A stretch of DNA of 35,741 nt, taken from positions 1 to 35,741 of the forward strand of contig CATZIC010000016.1 in NCBI GenBank assembly GCA_958419945.1. The letters are read 5' to 3'. This document shows positions 13,801-21,996 of this stretch, piece after piece. The position numbers were made by a program, and so were the translations under genes. Below the pieces are notes generated by a model. The model did not search any database. It was not told where the DNA came from and saw nothing but the letters and a program-made list of their open reading frames with translations. Source of the DNA: an uncultured Clostridia bacterium. Its GTDB lineage: Bacteria > Bacillota > Clostridia > Christensenellales > Borkfalkiaceae. How positions within the stretch are numbered: position 1 is the first letter of the stretch; each line of letters opens with the position of its first letter.

Positions 13801-15612
13801 ATGGCAAAAACCGAAAAGACAAACATACGCAATTTTTGTATCATAGCGCATATAGATCACGGCAAGTCAACGCTCGCGGACAGGCTTTTGGAAATGACAG
13901 GGCAGGTCTCCGAACGGGACATGGAAAATCAACTTCTCGACTCCATGGATTTGGAGCGTGAGCGCGGCATCACCATAAAACTTACGCCGGTAAGAATGTA
14001 TTACACGGCAAAAGACGGCGAAGAATATATCTTCAACCTTATCGACACACCGGGGCACGTGGACTTTTCTTACGAAGTATCCCGCTCCCTTGCCGCTTGC
14101 GAAGGGGCAATTTTAGTCGTCGACGCATCGCAGGGCGTGCAGGCGCAAACCCTTGCAAACGTATATCTTGCCTTAGACAACGACCTTGAAATTATGCCCG
14201 TAATAAACAAAATCGATTTGGCATCTGCGGATATAGAGGGCACCAAGGCGGAAATAGAAGACGCGATCGGGCTTGACTGCTCCACGGCTCCGTTAATTTC
14301 GGCAAAAAGCGGCATCAACATAGAAGAAGTTCTTGAAAGAATAGTAACCGACCTGCCTGCACCAATGGGGGACGACGAGGCGCCCCTAAAAGCCTTAATC
14401 TTCGACTCCTATTACGATAATTTCAAGGGCGTAATATGCTTCGTAAGGATTAAAGACGGCAGCGTAAAGGTCGGCTCAAAAATAAAAACCTTCTTGTCCG
14501 ACAAGATTTTCGAAGTAACCGAGGTCGGTACCTTCAGTCCAAACCTTACCCCCCGCACCAAACTTTCCGCAGGGGAAGTCGGCTATATTGCCGCAAGCAT
14601 AAAATCCGTACAGGACACCCGTGTAGGGGATACTTTTACCGATGCCGACAACCCCGCAAAGGATCCGCTTCCCGGCTATAAAGAAGCCCTTCCCGTAGTG
14701 TTTTCCGGCGTTTACCCCCTTGACGGCTCTAAGTTTAACGACCTGAAAGAGGCAATTTCCAAACTGAAATTAAACGACGCGTCCTTAACGTTTGAAGCGG
14801 AAAACTCGATGGCGTTAGGCTTTGGCTTTAGGTGCGGATTTTTGGGGCTTTTGCACATGGAAATAATTCAGCAGCGTATAGAGCGTGAATTCGACCTCGA
14901 AATTATAACGACCGCCCCAAGCGTTTCCTATAAGGTTTATAAAACGGACGGTGAAATGGTAATGGTGGAAAACCCGTCGAAACTTCCCGATATCGACAAA
15001 ATCGACTATATGGAAGAACCTATCATTTCCGCCAACATATACTCTCCGCCCGATTACGTCGGCCCCATAATGGACCTTTGTCAGGAAAAGCGCGGGGTGT
15101 TCGAGGACATGACCTACGTCGACGCAAAACGTGTAAGACTCAAATACAAACTTCCGTTAAACGAAATAATTTTCGACTTTTTCGACGGCTTAAAGTCAAG
15201 AACCCGTGGCTATGCTTCATTTGATTACGAACTGACGGGCTACGAAAAAAGCGACCTCGTTAAGCTCGATATGTATTTAAACGGCGATATCTGCGACGCC
15301 TTAGCTATAATCGTTCACCGTGAAAAGGCTTACGCCCGCGGCAGGGCAATAGCGGAAAGGCTTAAAGAAGTAATTCCCCGTCAGATGTTCGAAATCCCAA
15401 TTCAGGCTGCAATCGGCGGAAAGATTATTGCCCGTGAAACGGTTAAAGCCCTTCGTAAAGACGTCCTTGCCAAGTGCTACGGCGGGGATATAACAAGAAA
15501 GAAAAAACTTTTGGAAAAGCAGAAGGAAGGCAAAAAGAAAATGCGCCGTTTAGGCACTGTAGAAATACCTTCCGAGGCCTTTATGTCCATTCTGAAAATA
15601 GACAGCGACTAA
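13801..15612 (+). CDS. lepA: Translation elongation factor 4 (LepA)
   Basis: At 603 residues this is the usual LepA length and is complete. The GTPase domain shows the P-loop AHIDHGKST (about 16-24), switch II DTPGHVDF and NKID. It is followed by EF-G-like domains II, III and V and the LepA-specific C-terminal domain (about 485-600, with RAIAERLKEVIPRQMFEIP). LepA is a ribosome-binding GTPase that promotes back-translocation or initiation-stage quality control. The start is the ATG at 13801; the ribosome binding site is weak. The hemW gene follows 53 nt later, a neighbour pairing seen in many Firmicutes. Confidence 0.98.
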   Translation: MAKTEKTNIRNFCIIAHIDHGKSTLADRLLEMTGQVSERDMENQLLDSMDLERERGITIKLTPVRMYYTAKDGEEYIFNLIDTPGHVDFSYEVSRSLAACEGAILVVDASQGVQAQTLANVYLALDNDLEIMPVINKIDLASADIEGTKAEIEDAIGLDCSTAPLISAKSGINIEEVLERIVTDLPAPMGDDEAPLKALIFDSYYDNFKGVICFVRIKDGSVKVGSKIKTFLSDKIFEVTEVGTFSPNLTPRTKLSAGEVGYIAASIKSVQDTRVGDTFTDADNPAKDPLPGYKEALPVVFSGVYPLDGSKFNDLKEAISKLKLNDASLTFEAENSMALGFGFRCGFLGLLHMEIIQQRIEREFDLEIITTAPSVSYKVYKTDGEMVMVENPSKLPDIDKIDYMEEPIISANIYSPPDYVGPIMDLCQEKRGVFEDMTYVDAKRVRLKYKLPLNEIIFDFFDGLKSRTRGYASFDYELTGYEKSDLVKLDMYLNGDICDALAIIVHREKAYARGRAIAERLKEVIPRQMFEIPIQAAIGGKIIARETVKALRKDVLAKCYGGDITRKKKLLEKQKEGKKKMRRLGTVEIPSEAFMSILKIDSD

Positions 15613-15616
15613 TATA

Positions 15617-15643
15617 AAAATCGGCCTATAGGTCGGTTATCCA
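15617..15643 (+). repeat. Family C motif, copy 13, intergenic
   Basis: AAAATCGGCCTATAGGTCGG then TTATCCA, filling half of the short lepA-hemW gap. Confidence 0.85.
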
Positions 15644-15665
15644 CTAATTTTAAGTAGGTTTATAT

Positions 15666-16775
15666 ATGGCAGGTATATACGTACACGTACCTTTTTGCAA
15701 ACAAAAATGCACCTATTGCGACTTTGCTTCATACCCAAGAGAAATAGGAAAGGCAGAGCTTTATTTCGGGTGCTTATATAAGGAAATGAAAAGCCGCTCC
15801 ATGGCTTTAAAAAACAAAACCTTCGACACCGTGTATTTCGGCGGCGGTACCCCATCTTTTGTGGACCCAAAACTAATACTCGGCTGTATGCGACTTATAA
15901 AACAGTGCTTTAATTTGGCAGAGAATGCCGAAGTAACTTTGGAGCTAAACCCCGGCACCATGGACCGAAACAAACTTCGCATCTATAAAGAAGCGGGCAT
16001 AAACCATTTCAGCGTTGGTTTGCAGGTTGCCGACGACGATATTTTAAGAAGCCTTAACCGTATCCATACCGTAGAGGACTTTAAAAAAACCGCAAAAATT
16101 TTAGAGGGTTATAACTATAGCGCCGACGTCATGATAGGTTTAATCGGCGAAACCGAAGAAATATTAAAAAACACTTTGGACCTCGCAATCCAAAGCGGAG
16201 CAAAACACCTTTCCGTGTACGCCCTTAAAGCCGAAGAAGGTACCCCTATGTATTCACGTTATTTAAACGGCGACCTTCCCGACGAGGACACCGTAAGGGA
16301 TCTATACGATTTCACGGTGGACTATCTAAATAAAAACGGTTTTAGTCGGTATGAGGTTTCAAACTTTTCTCTCCCTAACTTTTACTCACGCCACAACCTT
16401 AACTATTGGAAGCGTGGCGAATACATAGGTTTCGGCGTCGCGGCCTCGTCGTTTATAGACGGAAGGCGGTTTACCAACACCGAAAGCATCGACGAATACG
16501 TTCATTGCCTTTTAAGCGATAAATATGCCGAGATATCGAGCGACGATATAGTCGGCGACGAGGCAAAGTTCGAATACGTAATGCTTGCGCTTCGAACTTC
16601 CTTCGGGGTAAATTTTTCCGAATATAAAAGCGCATTCGGCAGTGACTTTTACACTGACTTTAAGCAAAAACTTCCGCCCATAATAAAGTATATGGACGTA
16701 GACGATAACAGGATAAAAATAAAGGACGAATACCTTTACGTCCAAAACAACATTATAATCCAACTTATGGACTAA
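15666..16775 (+). CDS. hemW: HemW, radical SAM heme chaperone
   Basis: This 369-residue protein begins MAGIYVHVPF and carries the radical-SAM triad C11-x3-C15-x2-C18 (CKQKCTYC), then YFGGGTP and the HemN-like barrel. It ends with the short HemW C-terminal domain (about 290-369). The missing N-terminal extension and the F rather than C after the triad (CDF) fit HemW rather than a true coproporphyrinogen oxidase HemN. HemW binds heme and is thought to deliver it to apoproteins. It was formerly annotated as oxygen-independent coproporphyrinogen III oxidase. It is probably co-transcribed with lepA. I see no intrinsic terminator after it; the next gap is full of repeats. Confidence 0.93.
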   Translation: MAGIYVHVPFCKQKCTYCDFASYPREIGKAELYFGCLYKEMKSRSMALKNKTFDTVYFGGGTPSFVDPKLILGCMRLIKQCFNLAENAEVTLELNPGTMDRNKLRIYKEAGINHFSVGLQVADDDILRSLNRIHTVEDFKKTAKILEGYNYSADVMIGLIGETEEILKNTLDLAIQSGAKHLSVYALKAEEGTPMYSRYLNGDLPDEDTVRDLYDFTVDYLNKNGFSRYEVSNFSLPNFYSRHNLNYWKRGEYIGFGVAASSFIDGRRFTNTESIDEYVHCLLSDKYAEISSDDIVGDEAKFEYVMLALRTSFGVNFSEYKSAFGSDFYTDFKQKLPPIIKYMDVDDNRIKIKDEYLYVQNNIIIQLMD

Positions 16776-16785
16776 TTTATTCCTT

Positions 16786-16819
16786 CCCGCTATTAGCGAG
16801 CGTAGCGAAGCAATCCAGA
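16786..16819 (+). repeat. Family A repeat (variant)
   Basis: CCCGCTATTAGCGAGCGTAG then CGAAGCAATCCAGA, a divergent copy that leads directly into a family C motif at 16841. Confidence 0.65.
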
Positions 16820-16840
16820 AGCCCAAGCGGAAAAATTCTC

Positions 16841-16869
16841 AAAAGTCCGCCTATAAGCCCGTTATCGAC
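16841..16869 (+). repeat. Family C motif, copy 14, intergenic
   Basis: AAAAGTCCGCCTATAAGCCC then GTTATCGAC: a consensus copy, followed by TATATAATAATTTAAATCC and GGCTCC as in the composite block. Confidence 0.9.
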
Positions 16870-16918
16870 TATTTTATATAATAATTTAAATCCTTGTTTG
16901 GCTCCACATATTCCTTCC

Positions 16919-16955
16919 CGTCATTGCGAGTCGCAAAGCGACGTGGCAATCCAGA
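16919..16955 (+). repeat. Family A repeat
   Basis: CGTCATTGCGAG, the stem TCGC/GCGA, and CGTGGCAATCCAGA. Confidence 0.8.
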
Positions 16956-16989
16956 CACAAAAATTGATTTATAAGTTCGGCGTATTGTC

Positions 16990-17089
16990 AAAATGGCACC
17001 CCAAGTTTACATAGCCCACACAAACTCGCAACGGTCTAAACTTCCGTTTTCCCGCCCACCCAACAAACTTTCGCGTACGGTGCCATTTT
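16990..17089 (+). repeat. Family D element, 100 bp, with terminal inverted repeats
   Basis: The ends are AAAATGGCACC (16990-17000) and GGTGCCATTTT (17079-17089), a perfect 11-bp inverted repeat. The inside contains TTACATAGCCCACACAAACT and CTTCCGTTTTCCCGCCCACC, shared with 23473-23570. It has the size and shape of a miniature inverted-repeat element. Confidence 0.7.
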
Positions 17090-17094
17090 TCCAC

Positions 17095-17131
17095 CGTCAT
17101 TGCGAGTCGCAAAGCGCCGTGGCAATCCGGA
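17095..17131 (+). repeat. Family A repeat
   Basis: CGTCATTGCGAG, then CGCAAAGCG and CCGTGGCAATCCGGA. The 16776-17261 gap holds no gene, only this array of repeats. Confidence 0.8.
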
Positions 17132-17190
17132 CACCCAAACTAATTTACATAGCGTACACTATTTCATATCGCAACTATTTCATTGACCAC

Positions 17191-17247
17191 TCGCCGATAG
17201 GCGAATTTCACTTGCCGAAGGCAAATTTCACTGCACCGCAAGGTGCA
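17191..17247 (+). repeat. Three tandem mini-hairpins spaced by ATTTCAC, just before dnaE
   Basis: TCGCCGATAGGCGA (17191-17204), TTGCCGAAGGCAA (17212-17224) and TGCACCGCAAGGTGCA (17232-17247), separated by identical ATTTCAC spacers. The last hairpin ends 3 nt before the dnaE ribosome binding site AGAGG. Similar modular hairpin repeats occur in other Clostridia. Confidence 0.8.
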
Positions 17248-17261
17248 AAAAGAGGCAGCAA

Positions 17262-20200
17262 ATGACAGACTTCGTACATTTACACGTTCACACCGAATAC
17301 AGCATATTAGACGGCGCCTGCAAGGTTGAAAAAATCTTTCCGCACTTAAAGGAGATTGGGCAAAAAGCCATTGCCATAACCGACCACGGAAACATGTTTG
17401 CAACCCTCTATTTTGCCGAGGAAGCAAAAAAGGCGGGCATAAAGCCTATTATCGGCTGCGAATTTTATATGTGCGAAAACATGTATGAAAAAGGCGGCGG
17501 AAACGGTGGCGGCTACGATCATCTCATACTGCTTTGCAAATCAAAGCAAGGCTACAAAAATATGATTTTGCTAAACTCCGACGCCTACGTTGACGGTTTT
17601 TACTATAAACCGAGAAGCGACTACAAGCATTTAAAAGAACATAGCGAAGGAATGATCTGCCTATCCGCATGCTTGGCGGGCAAACTTCCACGCCTGCTTT
17701 TACAAGGAAACTACGAGGCGGCAAAGCAACACGCCGCCGAAATGAAGCAAATTTTCGGCGAAGATTATTATATCGAATTACAGGACCACGGCCTTCGTGA
17801 ACAAAAGCAGGTCAATCCTTTGCTTATAAAAATCGCTCGGGAACTCGGCATCGGCATGGTCGTAACGAACGACGCCCACTACATCAAAAAAGAGGACGCC
17901 AAAATACAGGAAGTTATGCTGTGTATAAACACCAAGCGCACCATGGACGACCCAAACCATATGCGTTTCGAAACCGATGAGTTTTACCTAAAGACAGGGG
18001 ACGAAATGGCAGCGCTCTTTCCCGATCTTCCGGAAACGGTAACCAACACTTTGGTTATAGCCGACAAGTGCAGTGGTGAAATTTTCGATCTCAACGCAAA
18101 ATGCGAGCCGGTAAGAGACAAATCCCTAACCCCCGGCTACGTTCCGGCTGACGGCACCACCCCTTACGTCTTTTTAAAGGGTATTGCGGAAAAGGGCCTT
18201 CACGAGCGTTATGACGTCATAACTCCTGAAATCCGTGAGCGTTTCGACTACGAACTTTCCACCATATCCGATATGGGATATCTCGAATACTACCTTATCG
18301 TATGGGACTATATAAACTGGGCAAAAGAGCACGGTATTCCCGTCGGCGCAGGCAGGGGAAGCGGCGTTTCCAGTATCGTTGCCTACTCGATGGGCATAAC
18401 CGACGTGGAACCACTGCAGTACGACCTGATTTTCGAAAGGTTTTTAAACCGTGAAAGGGTCTCTATGCCGGACTTCGACGTAGACTTCTGCACCGAAAGG
18501 CGTCAGGAAGTTATCGAATACGTGCGTGGTAAATACGGCCACGACAACGTTGCACAGATAGTAACCTTCGGAACCATGGCTTCAAAAGCCGCCATAAAGG
18601 ACGTTGCACGCGTATTCAACGTTCCCTTTAACGAAGTAAACAAAATCACAAAACTTATAGACTTCGGCAACACCATAGCCCAAAGTTTGGGCTTAGAGCT
18701 TAAAGAAAAGGTAAACGTCGGCTCTAAAGAACTTAAAGAAATCTACGATACCGACGAAAGCCTCCGTAACGTTATAGACATTGCAATGCGTTTAGAGGGC
18801 ATGCCCCGTAACATTTCAATGCACGCCGCAGGCGTCGTTATCTGTAACAAAGTCATAAAGGAAAACGTACCTTTGGCACGCTCGGGCGAGGACATCGTTA
18901 CTCAGTTCGATATGAAGGAAATCGAACAACTCGGCATGCTGAAAATGGACTTTTTGGCGTTAAAAACCTTGACCGACGTCAAAAAGTGTAACGATTATAT
19001 TTTGGAAGACTACGGCATAAAAATAGACTTCCGTAAAATAGGTTACGGCGAAAAGGTAGCCTTCGACCTCATATCTTCAGGCGACACCGACGCCGTGTTC
19101 CAATTAGAATCGGGCGGCATGAAACGCTTTATGCGTGAACTTAAACCGACCAATCTCGAAGATATAATCGCAGGTATATCCCTATTTAGGCCAGGTCCGA
19201 TGAAAGCCATTCCGCAGTACGTGCGTTTTAAAAACCATCCTGAAGAAATGACCTATAAGCACCCACTTTTAGAGTCCATTTTAAAGGTAACCTACGGCAC
19301 CATAATCTATCAGGAACAGGTTATGGCGATAGTTCAAAAGCTTGCAGGCTACTCGCTCGGTCAAGCGGACATTATCCGACGTGCAATGGGTAAAAAGAAC
19401 GTCGAAGAAATGAAGCGTCAGCGCCAAAAGTTCATTTTCGGCGAAAAAGATGAAAACGGTAAGGTAATTATCGAAGGCGCTCTTTCCCGTGGCGTTCCCG
19501 AAGAGGTCGCCGCCGATATTTTCGACGAAATGGCGGACTTTGCAAAATACGCCTTCAACAAATCCCACGCCGCAGCCTACGCCGTACTTGCGTATCAGAC
19601 CGCGTACTTAAAGGCACTCTATCCGCAGGAATTTTTGGCGGCGGTATTAAATAACCGTATCGACAATATCGACGAAATCACCAAATACGTAATGTATTTA
19701 AAGGAAAGAAATATCAAAGTACTTGCCCCAGATATCAACAAAAGCAAGCAGTATTTCTCGGTGGAAAACAAGTCGGTAAGAATAGGTCTTGTCGCAATCA
19801 AAAACGTCGGTCACGCCGCAATGGATTCCATCGTGGAAGAACGCACCAAAAACGGGCCTTTTACCTCCTTTGAAAACTTTATGTCGAGGGTGGACGTAAA
19901 AGCCCTTAACAAGCGCATGGTGGAAAACCTTATTTTCGCAGGCGCATTCGACTGTTTCGGGGTTGCCCGTTCGAAGCTTATCTGCGTAACCGAAGATTTA
20001 ATCGACAGGGCAACCGCGATCGCAAAGGAACGCGACAGTAACCAGATAAGCTTTTTCGGCACCGTGTTTGAAGAAACCAACCTTCAGGTAACCTATCCGA
20101 ACGTAAAAGAGTACGACACCAAAACCAGACTTCTTTACGAAAAAGAGGTTTTGGGGGTATACATTTCCGGCCACCCCTTAGAAGGGCATATGGAGGCTTT

Positions 20201-20840
20201 CAAAAAATACAGTTTTTCCTGCGTGCAGCTATCGGATTACGAAGAAGACGAGGACGGTAACCGCACGTATCCGTCGCTAAATGACGGTCAGCCCGTAACC
20301 ATGGGCGGCATGATAGGCGGCTTTTCCAAAAAGACCACCAAAACAGGGCAAAGCATGGCAATCGTAAGTATAGAAGACGTTTACGGAAGCATTGAAGCGG
20401 TAATGTTTCCTAAGGTTTACGACAGATATAAAGACAGACTGGAAAACGAAGCCATCGTGGAAGTTTCCGGAAAACTTCAACTTAGGGACGGAGAAAAGCC
20501 GAATATCGTTGTAGACAAAATCGAGCTTATAAAAGAAGAGTCCGCCGATAAGCCGACCGCCCCGCAGGAAGCCCCCGTTTTCTCCGCGCCTTTTACCGAA
20601 AACAAGGAAGATAAAAAACCTAAAAAAATCTACCTTGTCATAACCTTGAACGGCGCCGACGCCGAATGCAGGGAAGAGATTTTGGATATAATAACAAACT
20701 ACCCCGGCGACGTTCCCGTTTATTTCGTAATAGACGGCAAAAAGTTCAGCGCAAACTATAACGTTCGTCAGTGTAAAGGGCTATATTTCGAACTTTGCAC
20801 CTTAATAGACGGCTCGAATATAAAATATATTGAAAAATAA
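17262..20840 (+). CDS. dnaE: DNA polymerase III alpha subunit (DnaE1 type)
   Basis: This complete replicative polymerase has 1192 residues. The N-terminal PHP domain starts HLHVHTEYSILDGA. The polymerase palm carries D404 and D406 in PDFDVDF and a third Asp, D563, in KMDFLALKTLTD, matching the three catalytic residues of the family. Then come the fingers, a helix-hairpin-helix region (about 830-900), an OB-fold (about 1010-1100, with GGMIGGFSKKTTKTGQ) and a C-terminal domain. Between OB fold and C-terminus lies a Pro/Ala/Lys linker (about 1090-1115) that contains a degenerate family C motif. The ribosome binding site AGAGG is 6 nt before the ATG. Pairing with PolC, usual in Firmicutes, cannot be judged here. 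Confidence 0.97.
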   Translation: MTDFVHLHVHTEYSILDGACKVEKIFPHLKEIGQKAIAITDHGNMFATLYFAEEAKKAGIKPIIGCEFYMCENMYEKGGGNGGGYDHLILLCKSKQGYKNMILLNSDAYVDGFYYKPRSDYKHLKEHSEGMICLSACLAGKLPRLLLQGNYEAAKQHAAEMKQIFGEDYYIELQDHGLREQKQVNPLLIKIARELGIGMVVTNDAHYIKKEDAKIQEVMLCINTKRTMDDPNHMRFETDEFYLKTGDEMAALFPDLPETVTNTLVIADKCSGEIFDLNAKCEPVRDKSLTPGYVPADGTTPYVFLKGIAEKGLHERYDVITPEIRERFDYELSTISDMGYLEYYLIVWDYINWAKEHGIPVGAGRGSGVSSIVAYSMGITDVEPLQYDLIFERFLNRERVSMPDFDVDFCTERRQEVIEYVRGKYGHDNVAQIVTFGTMASKAAIKDVARVFNVPFNEVNKITKLIDFGNTIAQSLGLELKEKVNVGSKELKEIYDTDESLRNVIDIAMRLEGMPRNISMHAAGVVICNKVIKENVPLARSGEDIVTQFDMKEIEQLGMLKMDFLALKTLTDVKKCNDYILEDYGIKIDFRKIGYGEKVAFDLISSGDTDAVFQLESGGMKRFMRELKPTNLEDIIAGISLFRPGPMKAIPQYVRFKNHPEEMTYKHPLLESILKVTYGTIIYQEQVMAIVQKLAGYSLGQADIIRRAMGKKNVEEMKRQRQKFIFGEKDENGKVIIEGALSRGVPEEVAADIFDEMADFAKYAFNKSHAAAYAVLAYQTAYLKALYPQEFLAAVLNNRIDNIDEITKYVMYLKERNIKVLAPDINKSKQYFSVENKSVRIGLVAIKNVGHAAMDSIVEERTKNGPFTSFENFMSRVDVKALNKRMVENLIFAGAFDCFGVARSKLICVTEDLIDRATAIAKERDSNQISFFGTVFEETNLQVTYPNVKEYDTKTRLLYEKEVLGVYISGHPLEGHMEAFKKYSFSCVQLSDYEEDEDGNRTYPSLNDGQPVTMGGMIGGFSKKTTKTGQSMAIVSIEDVYGSIEAVMFPKVYDRYKDRLENEAIVEVSGKLQLRDGEKPNIVVDKIELIKEESADKPTAPQEAPVFSAPFTENKEDKKPKKIYLVITLNGADAECREEILDIITNYPGDVPVYFVIDGKKFSANYNVRQCKGLYFELCTLIDGSNIKYIEK
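20536..20558 (+). repeat. Family C motif, copy 15, in CDS (degenerate)
   Basis: AAGAGTCCGCCGATAAGCCG then ACC. Host reading EESADKPTA, in the same frame as copies 1, 9 and 19. It lies in the flexible linker of DnaE. Confidence 0.45.
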
Positions 20841-20959
20841 ATGCAAAAATGCGCTGTTTTGGCTTTAAAAAGATAGCCAAACACCGCTTAATTTGCTACA
20901 ATTACAACGAATTTGAAATTTTCACGCATGCCATATATGGCAAAAAAAGAGGTGTAATT

Positions 20960-21922
20960 ATGAAAAAAGTTGCCGTTTTGACAAGCGGTGGCGACGCACC
21001 CGGCATGAACGCCTGCCTGCGTGCCGTCGTAAGATACGCACTTTACAAAAATCTTGAAGTTTACGGTGTAGAAAGGGGATACGAAGGTCTTTTAAAAGAC
21101 GATATTTTCCCCATGAATTCCCGTTCGGTTTCCGACGTAATCCAGCGTGGAGGCACCTTCTTAAAAAGTGCCAGAAGCGCTGAATTCAACTCCCCCGAAG
21201 GCTTAGAAAAAGCCTACAAAAATCTCCGTGTTCACGGTATAACCACCCTTATCGTAATAGGCGGCGACGGTACTTTCCGCGGCGGAAAAGATTTATCCGA
21301 CAAATACGACGTAAACGTAATCGGAATCCCCGGCACAATCGATAACGACCTTCAGTACACCGACTACACTTTGGGCTTCGATACTGCGGTAAACACCTGT
21401 TTAAGCGCAATCAACAACCTGCGCGATACAATGAGTTCTCACGACCGTTGCTCCCTTGTCGAGGTAATGGGGCGCCGTTGCGGCGATATAGCGCTGTACG
21501 CAGGTATTTGCGGCGGTGCGGAATACATTTTGGTTCCGGAAATCCCTTACGATCTTGACGAGATTGCCAAAAACCTAAAGCACAGCCGTGAAAGAGGCAA
21601 AACTTCCAACATGATAGTGTTTGCCGAGGGCGCAGGTAACCGTGATGAAATTGCCGCATACCTTAAGGAAAAGGCGGGCACCAAAATTACCACCGTAACC
21701 TTAGGGCACATTCAGCGTGGCGGCTCGCCTACCATGGCGGACAGAACTTTGGCAACAAAGTTTGCCCTTCACGCAGTGGATTTAATAGTCGGCGGCGGAA
21801 GAAACCGTGTGGTCGGTATCCACGACAATAAAATCATCGATATGGATATAGGCGAAGCACTAAGCATGCCTCGCGTTATAGACAATAAATTGTATGAATC
21901 CGCAGCCATTTTGGCGCTGTAA
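20960..21922 (+). CDS. pfkA: ATP-dependent 6-phosphofructokinase
   Basis: The start is the ATG at 20960, with AGAGGTG 6 nt upstream. The longer frame from 20849 adds 37 residues absent from the family. The 320-residue protein has the PfkA length and motifs: SGGDAPGMNA (9-18), GGDGTFRG (101-108) and PGTIDND (124-130). G104 and G125 are the residues that mark ATP rather than pyrophosphate as phosphoryl donor. It makes fructose-1,6-bisphosphate in glycolysis. A PPi-type paralogue follows 74 nt later, so the organism appears to carry both donor types side by side. Confidence 0.95.
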   Translation: MKKVAVLTSGGDAPGMNACLRAVVRYALYKNLEVYGVERGYEGLLKDDIFPMNSRSVSDVIQRGGTFLKSARSAEFNSPEGLEKAYKNLRVHGITTLIVIGGDGTFRGGKDLSDKYDVNVIGIPGTIDNDLQYTDYTLGFDTAVNTCLSAINNLRDTMSSHDRCSLVEVMGRRCGDIALYAGICGGAEYILVPEIPYDLDEIAKNLKHSRERGKTSNMIVFAEGAGNRDEIAAYLKEKAGTKITTVTLGHIQRGGSPTMADRTLATKFALHAVDLIVGGGRNRVVGIHDNKIIDMDIGEALSMPRVIDNKLYESAAILAL

Positions 21923-21942
21923 TCATATCCACAAAAAGAATA

Positions 21943-21970
21943 AAAAATAGGGCTATAGGTCGATTATTCG
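21943..21970 (+). repeat. Family C motif, copy 16, intergenic
   Basis: AAAAATAGGGCTATAGGTCG then ATTATTCG, in the pfkA-pfp gap. GGGCTAT pairs with ATAAGCCC just downstream (21975-21982) to form a hairpin without a U-tract. Confidence 0.85.
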
Positions 21971-21996
21971 ATAAATAAGCCCATAAAGGAGAGTAT

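Noticed and set aside
16993..17265. Open frame of 90 codons before dnaE
   Set aside because: It is a translation of family D and A repeats and the mini-hairpins; no ribosome binding site and no protein-like composition.
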